A stretch of DNA of 35,056 nt, from positions 1 through 35,056 of the forward strand of contig NZ_JALJRK010000053.1 of assembly GCF_024519725.1 (NCBI RefSeq). The letters run 5' to 3'. The position numbers and the translations under genes were made by a program. Of the stretch, positions 29,473 through 35,056 are shown piece by piece (position 1 is the stretch's first letter; the number at the start of each line of letters is the position of its first letter). The notes beneath the pieces were generated by a model that had not been told where the DNA came from, did not search any database, and saw nothing but the letters and a program-made list of their open reading frames with translations. This stretch comes from Microvirga sp. Mcv34. Lineage in GTDB: Bacteria; Pseudomonadota; Alphaproteobacteria; Rhizobiales; Beijerinckiaceae.

Positions 29473-30273
29473 ATGACCTACTCTTTTTCGCACTCGACGT
29501 CCAAGCTCGTCGTTTCCCTGGCCGACGGCATTGCGACCTTGGCCATCGACAATCTCCCCAAGCACAACGCCCTCGACCTGGAGATGTGGCAGGCTTTCCC
29601 GGACATCATGGCGACCCTCGACCGGGATCCGCAGGTGCGCGTGGTCGTACTGCGGGGAGCCGGCCAGGACTCCTTCGCATCCGGCGCCGATATCGGCGAG
29701 TTCGCGACCCTGCGGGCGAATGCGGAAGGCGGGCGTCGCTACGAGGCCACGAACGAGGCGGCCTTCTGGGCGGTCGCCCATTGCTCCAAGCCCGTCCTCG
29801 CCATGATCCGGGACTTCTGCCTGGGCGGCGGCTTCGGCCTCGCCCTCTCCTGCGACCTGCGCGTGGCCTCCGAGAGCGCTATTTTCGGCATTCCCGCCGC
29901 CCGGCTGGGGATCGGCTATCCGCCCGGGGCCATGAAGCTGGTGACCGCCGCCGTGGGCGCCCCGGCCGCGAAGGACCTGTTCTTCAGCGCAAGGCGGATC
30001 GACGCCCAGGAGGCCGCGCGCCTGGGCGTCGTGCAGCGTGTGGTTCCGGACGACCGCTTGGAGGAGACCGTCCTGTCCCTCGCCCAAACAATCGCGGAGA
30101 ACGCGCCCCTGACCATCAAGGCGGCCAAAGCGGCCATCGACGAGGTGGTCGGGGTGGCCCATCCCGATGCCGACCCGGTGGCGCTTGCCGACCAATGCTT
30201 CGACAGCCACGATGCCGCCGAGGGACGCAACGCCTTTCTGGAGAAGCGCAGGCCGGTCTTCAGCGGTCGGTGA
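29473..30273 (+). CDS. Crotonase-fold protein, enoyl-CoA hydratase/isomerase family, without catalytic glutamates
   Basis: 266 residues with both oxyanion-hole motifs: ASGADI (69-74) and GGGFGLALSCDLR (118-130). In classical enoyl-CoA hydratase the two acid/base glutamates follow GGGxE and FGxPE; here these positions are G122 and A142 (FGIPAARLG). It therefore binds an acyl-CoA but is unlikely to be a normal hydratase. Isomerase, hydrolase, decarboxylase or another crotonase chemistry is possible. It diverges from cysE and converges with the methyltransferase, with 2 bp between the genes. Confidence 0.9.
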   Translation: MTYSFSHSTSKLVVSLADGIATLAIDNLPKHNALDLEMWQAFPDIMATLDRDPQVRVVVLRGAGQDSFASGADIGEFATLRANAEGGRRYEATNEAAFWAVAHCSKPVLAMIRDFCLGGGFGLALSCDLRVASESAIFGIPAARLGIGYPPGAMKLVTAAVGAPAAKDLFFSARRIDAQEAARLGVVQRVVPDDRLEETVLSLAQTIAENAPLTIKAAKAAIDEVVGVAHPDADPVALADQCFDSHDAAEGRNAFLEKRRPVFSGR

Positions 30274-30275
30274 CC

Positions 30276-30767
30276 TCAAGCCTCCCGCCGGTACACGAAA
30301 TAGCGCCCTTCCGGCACCTTCGTCTCGGCGGAGATATCCCGGCAGGACGGCATGTCGAAGGCGCGGTCCCCGAGCAGGATGCCGCCCGGCTGGAGCAGGC
30401 TTTCGAGCAGGGGCGACAGGCGCCGGGCGAGGCTCAGGTTCGCATCCTCGTCGCCGGTCCCGATATCGATGTGGATCAGGGCGGCCGAGCCCTGGCTGTG
30501 CCGCGCGATGAAGGGCGGCAGGGTGTCGAAGAGGTCCCCGACGATCAGGTAGCCCTCCGGCGGGTAGCAATCGGGATGCGCGGCGGGCGCGCGCTCGAAG
30601 GCGTAGATCTCGCGCCCCGGCAGCCGGTCGCGCAGGTGGTCGTAAGTGCGCCCGTTGCCGAGACCGATTTCCAGGACGAGCCCGGCGGGGCTGATCTCCC
30701 GGACGGCCCAGTCGAGCAGGTCGCGCTGCGCGGTCAGGCGCCGGATGGCGCTGTCGAGGCGGGTCAT
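30276..30767 (-). CDS. Small class I SAM-dependent methyltransferase
   Basis: 163 residues. Motif I is LVLEIGLGNGRTYDHL, the SAM-binding glycine loop. An acidic residue ends the next strand (IYAFERAP), and IHIDIGTGDE resembles the acidic motif before the catalytic strand. There is no obvious substrate domain. It is short for a stand-alone methyltransferase and may act on a small molecule. It lies 16 bp downstream of the alpha/beta hydrolase gene on the same strand, so the two are probably an operon. Confidence 0.88.
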   Translation of the reverse strand: MTRLDSAIRRLTAQRDLLDWAVREISPAGLVLEIGLGNGRTYDHLRDRLPGREIYAFERAPAAHPDCYPPEGYLIVGDLFDTLPPFIARHSQGSAALIHIDIGTGDEDANLSLARRLSPLLESLLQPGGILLGDRAFDMPSCRDISAETKVPEGRYFVYRREA

Positions 30768-30783
30768 GCGCTCCTCCCGCCCC

Positions 30784-31548
30784 TCATGGCCTTTTGGCCA
30801 GGAAGTCGAGCACGCCCTGCTTGTGCACCTTGTCGCCGACCGCGAGGTTGTGGTCGCGTCCGGGGATGTCGAGCGCCGTCGCGTTGGGCATCAAGGCGGC
30901 GAGTTCCGGACCCGAGCCCGACACGTCGTCGGCCGTGCCGACGGAGACCAGGGTCGGGAGCCGGATGGAGGCGACCTCCGCCTTCGACAGAACCTGCCGC
31001 GAGCCCCGGATGCAGGCGGCGAGCGCGTGCAGGTCGCTGCCGTTCTGATCCGCGAAGGCGCGGAACATGCGCTGCATCGGGTCGGTCAGGTCGTCGAGGG
31101 AGCGGGCCTCCATGGCATCGGCGATGCCGAGCGGCAGGCCGACGCCCTCCACGAGATGGATGCCGAGGCCGCCGAGAAGCATCGAGCGCATGCGATCCGG
31201 CGAGGCCAGCGCCATATGGGCCGTGATGCGGGCGCCCATGGAATAGCCCATCACGTCGGCCCGCTCGATGCCGAGGTGATCGAGCAGCCGGCGCCCGTCT
31301 TCGGCCATGCGGTAGGAATCGTAGGCCGCCGGATCGTAGAGCTTCTCGCTCTGGCCATGGCCGCGATTGTCGAAGGCGATCACCCGGTAGCCCGCCCGGG
31401 TCAGGGTCTTGACCCACAGCGTATTGACCCAGTTCACCGCGTGGTTCGACGCGAAACCGTGAATGAGAAGGATCGGATCGCCCTCGCCCTCGTGGGGCGG
31501 AACGTCGATATAGGCGATGCTCACGCCGTCGGAATTGAAATAGCGCAT
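30784..31548 (-). CDS. Alpha/beta hydrolase
   Basis: 254 residues from ATG 31548; an in-frame ATG at 31623 adds a basic stretch partly made of repeat sequence. The oxyanion motif is LLIHGF, the nucleophile S103 is in GYSMG, the acid is D207 or D208 and the His is H233 (PGRDHNL). FDNRGHGQS is the usual strand 4 region. Family members hydrolyse esters or lactones, or act as haloperoxidases. No substrate is indicated. It is the first gene of the pair with the methyltransferase. Confidence 0.93.
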   Translation of the reverse strand: MRYFNSDGVSIAYIDVPPHEGEGDPILLIHGFASNHAVNWVNTLWVKTLTRAGYRVIAFDNRGHGQSEKLYDPAAYDSYRMAEDGRRLLDHLGIERADVMGYSMGARITAHMALASPDRMRSMLLGGLGIHLVEGVGLPLGIADAMEARSLDDLTDPMQRMFRAFADQNGSDLHALAACIRGSRQVLSKAEVASIRLPTLVSVGTADDVSGSGPELAALMPNATALDIPGRDHNLAVGDKVHKQGVLDFLAKRP

Positions 31549-31584
31549 GGGCCTAAGGGGAAGGTTGCCGGATGGGCGCAACCT

Positions 31585-31629
31585 AAAGCATTTTTCGGAG
31601 AAGTGGATCCGGTTCGCCGTCAAAAAAGT
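31585..31629. repeat. Family A related repeat remnant
   Basis: AAAGCATTTTTCGGAGAAGTGG followed by ATCCGGTTCGCCGTC keeps the GAAGTGGATCCGG core of family A but lacks the paired arms. It sits in the 5' leader of the alpha/beta hydrolase gene. Confidence 0.45.
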
Positions 31630-31686
31630 GAATAAGCGAAGGCGGAGGCGTTTCCGCTGATGCTGGCCGAAAATAATACCCTCTAC

Positions 31687-31890
31687 GTCATGGCCGTCCC
31701 CGGACTTGATCCGGGGATCAGGTCCGGGGAGGTGATGACATGGTCAGCGCCCCGGTGTCATTCCCGGCCGGAGCGCAGCGGAGGGGATGGGAATCCATAA
31801 TGCAGCGCTTGATCGTGGATCCCCTTCCCGCACCGCGTGCGCCGGGGATGACACCCACTCACGTCACGGCCGGCCTTGTGCTGGCGATCC
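31687..31890. repeat. Mosaic of palindromic intergenic repeats
   Basis: 31687-31739 has GTCAT and ATGAC ends with an inner CCCCGGA-CTTGA-TCCGGGG stem (31698-31716). 31757-31852 has inverted ends GTCATTCCCGG and CCGGGGATGAC. 31862-31890 is a degraded ATGGCCGGC-type element. Together they fill most of the gap between the alpha/beta hydrolase start and the end of the small membrane protein gene (31549-31966), and I see no gene in that gap. Confidence 0.75.
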
Positions 31891-31966
31891 CGCTTGCCTG
31901 AGGCGCCGCACCTTCGGGATCGGGATCACCGACACAAGGCGTTACGACAAGCGAGCGCCCCTCGCC

Positions 31967-32287
31967 TCAATGCCGGATCGGACGCGGCAGAGGCACGTCT
32001 TCCACATCACCACCCTGCAATTCCCGCACCACGCCGCGCGCATACATCATCAGCCGCCCGTCCGTCGTCCGATAGATCGCATAGAGCGGCTCGCCCTGCC
32101 GCTCGCCGCGCCGGGCCACCATCGCGGCGATCTCCGTCACGGCCCGCAGCAGGCAGAAGCCTAAGCCCAAAACCGTCACCGGCACCATGACGAGCCAGAG
32201 CGCCTGGATCCATTCCGGCGCGGTGTGAAATTTCGACAGCGCATCGGCCATGACGGAATAGGTGTGAGTGCTGGACAACGGCTCCAT
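31967..32287 (-). CDS. Small single-pass membrane protein controlled by a structured leader
   Basis: 106 residues from ATG 32287, placed by AAGGGAG (32294-32300). An in-frame ATG at 32293 lies too close to that site, and MADAL further in is an alternative. One hydrophobic helix (about residues 29-56, ALWLVMVPVTVLGLGFCLL) is followed by a soluble tail with YAIYRTTDGRLMMYARG. No family is recognised. It stands where phage P1 carries icd/ant relative to C4 RNA, but it does not resemble either. Its leader (32288-32502) is unusually rich in structure. Confidence 0.7.
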   Translation of the reverse strand: MEPLSSTHTYSVMADALSKFHTAPEWIQALWLVMVPVTVLGLGFCLLRAVTEIAAMVARRGERQGEPLYAIYRTTDGRLMMYARGVVRELQGGDVEDVPLPRPIRH

Positions 32288-32290
32288 CGG

Positions 32291-32359
32291 CAACTCCCTT
32301 GAGTGGAAGCGACCACCAGCGATGCGCTGGTGGCCGGGGAGCTAGAAAGCCGCACTAGC
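32291..32359 (-). promoter_or_regulatory. Leader target region with ribosome-site complement and hairpins
   Basis: On the minus strand this holds GGCTTTCTAGCTCCCC (32336-32351), complementary with small bulges to GGGGTCTAGAAGCC (32467-32480). It also holds a hairpin CCACCAGCG-CAT-CGCTGGTGG (32313-32333) and the ribosome site AGGGAGTTG (32291-32299), which can pair with CAAC...CTCCCT at 32425-32439. GCTAG (32355-32359) and CTAGC (32341-32345) make an alternative local hairpin. These are competing pairings of the kind used in antisense or attenuation control. Confidence 0.5.
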
Positions 32360-32402
32360 ACGGCTGCATTGGCCTTTGGGCTTGCGCCTTGGACATGCGC
32401 CA

Positions 32403-32502
32403 ACGCCTCCCCGGCCGTAGGGCGAGGGAGACATCGTTGCGGTCGATGCCGACCGGCGTAGTGAGAGGCTTCTAGACCCCAGAACCGGGTGCGCCCGGTT
32501 CC
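32403..32502 (-). ncRNA. Candidate C4-type antisense RNA
   Basis: The minus-strand transcript would start near 32503 with the perfect hairpin GAACCGGG-CGCA-CCCGGTTC (32482-32501). The single-stranded GGGGTCTAGAAGCC follows, then the hairpin CGGTCG-GCAT-CGACCG (32440-32455), and CTCCCT within a second possible stem (32407-32430). Segments a (32467-32480) and b (32425-32439) are both complementary to the leader of the downstream gene, the organisation of phage P1/P7 C4 RNA, which is processed from the same transcript it silences. The complementarity is seen directly; the C4 identity is inferred from organisation and not checked against the Rfam model. Confidence 0.5.
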
Positions 32503-32510
32503 GGTGACGA

Positions 32511-32539
32511 GGTAACACGCAACAGGGGTGCGGGGTCAA
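32511..32539 (-). promoter_or_regulatory. Promoter of the C4-like leader
   Basis: On the minus strand TTGACC (32534-32539) is followed, after 16-17 bp, by TGTTAC or GTTACC (32511-32517). The predicted start, about 8 nt downstream, falls at the first hairpin of the candidate RNA. Confidence 0.5.
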
Positions 32540-32573
32540 TGGGGAGGCTGCGAGGCGGGCTGCGCTCTCCCCT

Positions 32574-32891
32574 GTCATTCCGGAACGAGCGTGAGCGAGA
32601 ATCCGACCCGGAGGGCCGCGCCGGGACGACGCCCTCTCACGTCATGGCCGGCCTTGTGCCGGCCATCCCGATATTGAAAAGCGCCGCGCCTTTCCGATCG
32701 AGATCACCGGCACGGGTCCTCGGATCAAATCCGAGGAGGTGATGACGTGGAGGGTGGGATTGCCGCTACGGCACTGCGCGCGTCGGCTCTGACGCTCACT
32801 GCCGTCATGGCCGTGCTCGTCACGGCCATCCACGCCTTTGCGGCGGTGCGGCTTCGAAGACGTGGATGGCCGGAACAAGTCCGGCCATGAC
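32574..32891. repeat. Second mosaic of palindromic intergenic repeats
   Basis: Contains a GTCATTCCGG element (from 32574), ATGGCCGGC-CTTGT-GCCGGCCAT (32644-32666), a CTCGGAT/ATCCGAG stem (about 32718-32734) and ATGGCCGGA-ACAAG-TCCGGCCAT (32866-32888). The copy at 32644 matches the inverse of 16934-16956 with one change. No gene is seen between 32540 and 32918. Confidence 0.75.
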
Positions 32892-32918
32892 GGTGGGGTT
32901 TATCAGGCGGGAATTGTC

Positions 32919-34673
32919 TCAGAACAGGAAGAAGTCGGCCGCCGTGAGCTTGAGGTTCTTCTCCAGCTGGGCGATCTGGATCGCCGCCTTCGAACCCGTG
33001 CCGTCCGCATCGTACCAGAGCGCACCCTTCTTCTTGTCGTAGACGATGCGGTCTGAGGCATCGTGCGCCTTGGTGCCGACATAAAACGCCGCCTTCGCCA
33101 GCACACCCTTCTTGGCGACGCCCTTGAACACGCTCTTCTGCAGCCAGATCGTGTCGTCGGCCGGGTTGAAGTCGGTGATGGTGTCGAGCTCCGCCCGCTT
33201 ATGCGCCGTGTTGGTCTTGGCGAGCCGGTCGAACACGAAGATGTCCTGGCCCACTCCCCCCGTCAGCACGTCCTTGCCTGCCCCTCCGGTGATTTGGTCA
33301 TTGCCACCCTCGCCCTTCAGCGTGTCAGTGCCGGCAAGACCCACGATGACGTCATTGCCGTTCTCACCGTCGAGCGTGTCTGCTCCCGTCGTACCGGTGA
33401 GGGTCAGTGGGTTAATTTCAACCACGTTGGTCAGGTCGAGGGTGAAGCTCTGGGTGATCTTGCCGCCGTACGCATCCTTGGCTTCGATGCTGATCGTGTA
33501 TTGGTGTGGACCGGTCTCGTAGTCGAGCGCGCGGGCGAGCAGCAGGCTGGTGCCGTCGAGCCGGAAAGCGCCGCCGGCATCGTCGACAAGTGTGTAGGTT
33601 AGCGCATCCCCATCGGAATCCTGGGCCGAAAGGCTCGCCACGAGTGTGTCCTTCAGCGCATCCTCGGCGAGCGCAGTCTTGGACAGGGCCAGGTTCGTCG
33701 GCGCTGCATTGATGAGGGTAAAGGTCTGGTCGGAGAACTGCAGGAATCGCACGTTCTTCAGTTTGTCCGTTCCGTCGCGACTAGCTTGCGAGTCGGTGAT
33801 GGTTCTGAAGCCGTTCTGGTCGGGCGTGCTGATGGTATACTGCGCACGTGCGCCGCTGTAGATCGCTACGTCGTTGCCGCCGCCACCATCGAGAGTGTCG
33901 TTGCCCATCCCGCCGATGAAGGTCTCTCGACTCGTACCCCCATAAGCCCGGTCGTCACCACCTCCGAAATCGACTGTTCCGGTGACGACACCGTTACGGC
34001 CGTCATAGAGATTATCGACTATTCCGTTGCAATCGATTGTCCCCTCAATTCGGCCCGCATTGTAAATCGTTGAGATTACGCTGCCAGTGCTTAAGGAGAT
34101 GGCATGTCCCGTTCCTGCAGAGATAAGGCCATAATTGGAGATGTTCACGATGCGCGCACCGCCAACCACAATCCCACCAGTTGCGCCTTGGATCGTTCCC
34201 GTGTTCTCCAGAGTTAAACTACCGGAAACGGACAGTGCACTATCGACCGTACCGATCATTTTTCCTTTTTGAACGATCACATTGTCTGAGCTTCCTGCAG
34301 CACCGACCGACGCGCCCTTCCGTCCAATGATTTCTCCAGCATTGATAAGAGTACTATTCCCCCCAGAAATGACTACACCTTGTGAGAAACCTGTGATGTG
34401 CGCGTCGGCTTTTACTTGCAAGTAGTGGCCGCCGGTCCCAGATTGGTTAACACCGGACAGAAGAACGCCGATGGCGTCCTGGCTGGAGACCCTTGCTTCA
34501 GCATCGAGGAAAACTTGGTTCGCGAATTTGTCTGAAAAAATTCCGTGAGCTGAGGCTCCTGAAACCGCGACCTCAATGCCTGGGTTCACGGTCAGAGTGT
34601 CGAGATCGGCAGCGAATGAAAAGCCATTGGTTCCCGTGCGCTCGACCCGGGAATTGATGATGGTATCGACCAT
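32919..34673 (-). CDS. RTX calcium-binding secreted protein with cadherin-like domain
   Basis: 584 residues. There is no Sec signal; type I secretion through an uncleaved C-terminal signal is expected (ends TAADFFLF). Domains: an N-terminal repetitive beta-solenoid-like part (1-235) with LINAGEIIG, LENTGTIQG and IYNAGRIEG; a first RTX patch (about 238-280, GGMGNDTLDGGGGND); a cadherin-like domain (about 325-420, with DSDGDALTYTLV and LDYETGPHQYTISIEAKD); a second RTX block (about 425-480); and a C-terminal domain (FVFDRLAKTN, DTITDFNPADDTIWL). The first 640 bp are visibly poorer in G+C than the rest, suggesting a chimera. No ABC/HlyD exporter genes are adjacent. Probably a surface or exported protein. 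Confidence 0.88.
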   Translation of the reverse strand: MVDTIINSRVERTGTNGFSFAADLDTLTVNPGIEVAVSGASAHGIFSDKFANQVFLDAEARVSSQDAIGVLLSGVNQSGTGGHYLQVKADAHITGFSQGVVISGGNSTLINAGEIIGRKGASVGAAGSSDNVIVQKGKMIGTVDSALSVSGSLTLENTGTIQGATGGIVVGGARIVNISNYGLISAGTGHAISLSTGSVISTIYNAGRIEGTIDCNGIVDNLYDGRNGVVTGTVDFGGGDDRAYGGTSRETFIGGMGNDTLDGGGGNDVAIYSGARAQYTISTPDQNGFRTITDSQASRDGTDKLKNVRFLQFSDQTFTLINAAPTNLALSKTALAEDALKDTLVASLSAQDSDGDALTYTLVDDAGGAFRLDGTSLLLARALDYETGPHQYTISIEAKDAYGGKITQSFTLDLTNVVEINPLTLTGTTGADTLDGENGNDVIVGLAGTDTLKGEGGNDQITGGAGKDVLTGGVGQDIFVFDRLAKTNTAHKRAELDTITDFNPADDTIWLQKSVFKGVAKKGVLAKAAFYVGTKAHDASDRIVYDKKKGALWYDADGTGSKAAIQIAQLEKNLKLTAADFFLF

Positions 34674-34884
34674 GAGCAGTGCTACAAAAAAAAGTGAAGG
34701 TTTTTGTTATTTATAACATAACACACGGTTTTGAAAGACCTTTGCCTGCCAATGAGCTGCGATAGGTACTGCGTTTAGGCTTGCCGATACAGTACCACTA
34801 TTCCAAGCGGAATCACCAGCACAGGTCCCCGGATCAAGTCCTGAGACGTGACGACGGGAGCAGGTGACGGGAAAATAGCATTAT
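34674..34884. other. AT-rich promoter region of the RTX gene and repeat remnant
   Basis: 34680-34735 is the most AT-rich part of the window, with an A8 run and the palindrome GTTATTTATAAC (34706-34717), which contains a possible minus-strand -10 (TATAAA). A remnant of the CCCCGGATCAAGTCC repeat lies near 34833-34850. No gene is seen. The ribosome site of the RTX gene is weak. Confidence 0.5.
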
Positions 34885-34928
34885 GTTCTTACTTTGTTCT
34901 TGACACGCGGTGCAACATTAGCTATATC
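34885..34928 (+). promoter_or_regulatory. SOS (LexA) box overlapping a strong promoter
   Basis: GTTC (34885-34888), seven bases, GTTC (34896-34899) is the alphaproteobacterial LexA operator GTTC-N7-GTTC. It directly abuts TTGACA (34900-34905), with a 17-bp spacer to TATATC (34923-34928), a near-consensus promoter. LexA bound here would block RNA polymerase. The regulated gene lies to the right of the window. Confidence 0.75.
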
Positions 34929-35056
34929 GTTACTCACCTGATCCGACGAGGGGCGCGCTTCGCGAGGCGTCGCAAGTTGTGGGATCCGGCACGGTCCTGT
35001 CCGCCGGTCACGCAGCCGGCGCCAGGAGGCCCTTGGTGCCTGCGGGCTGCCAAGTC
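34929..35056 (+). other. Leader of an unseen SOS-regulated gene
   Basis: The 128 bp after the promoter to the window edge contain hairpin-prone sequence (GCGCGCTTCGCGAGGCG) but no start codon with a convincing ribosome site and no recognisable coding frame. This is probably a long 5' leader. recA is one candidate for the gene beyond, as a guess from the regulation only. Confidence 0.4.

Noticed and set aside
31687..32891. CRISPR array or integron-like attC cluster
   Set aside because: The palindromes are of several families with irregular spacing and no integrase or cas gene; they fit dispersed intergenic repeats.

Overview
The window reads as chromosomal DNA of a GC-rich alphaproteobacterium of the order Hyphomicrobiales (Rhizobiales), most likely Methylobacteriaceae and plausibly Microvirga or Methylobacterium. 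The grounds are protein resemblance, the giant polar coiled-coil protein typical of polarly growing Rhizobiales, a GTTC-N7-GTTC LexA box, and dispersed palindromic intergenic repeats typical of this order. The genus is an inference. I see no rRNA, tRNA, CRISPR array, transposase or phage structural gene.

Layout: (1) 0.2-4.3 kb: a Kef-type antiporter with an NAD-binding domain, a CoxE-like VWA protein, a small two-helix membrane protein, and a self-contained unit (promoter, hairpin leader, 42-codon secreted peptide, terminator). (2) 4.4-10.3 kb: a ferredoxin-universal stress protein operon diverging from a 1596-residue membrane-anchored hendecad coiled-coil protein, probably the growth pole ring protein GPR/RgsE. 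(3) 10.3-16.9 kb: a nitroreductase-flavin reductase pair, a YfhO-type membrane protein with a secreted three-repeat partner, and a CBS-BON fusion protein. (4) 17.0-25.4 kb: a block whose order I recall from other Rhizobiales: thrS, yidD, a NifU/IscU-like scaffold, folE, hisI, patatin, CBS. It is interrupted by an orphan radical SAM gene and by a palindrome-flanked MFS transporter. (5) 25.5-31.5 kb: rhomboid protease, BTLCP transglutaminase-like protein, a decayed RelE toxin, gamma carbonic anhydrase, DUF3126, cysE, a crotonase-fold protein without its glutamates, a small methyltransferase and an alpha/beta hydrolase. (6) 31.6-35.06 kb: an accessory-looking region with two mosaics of palindromic repeats around a structured leader resembling a C4-type antisense RNA control element before a small membrane protein. 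After it come a chimeric RTX/cadherin secreted protein and, at the right edge, an SOS-type promoter for a gene outside the window.

The most interesting items are the C4-like leader (about 32.29-32.54 kb), the isolated secreted-peptide unit (4.07-4.35 kb), the hendecad polar protein and the SOS promoter at the edge. Most other genes are core functions: translation, folate, histidine and cysteine synthesis, Fe-S cluster biogenesis, membrane protein biogenesis and ion homeostasis.
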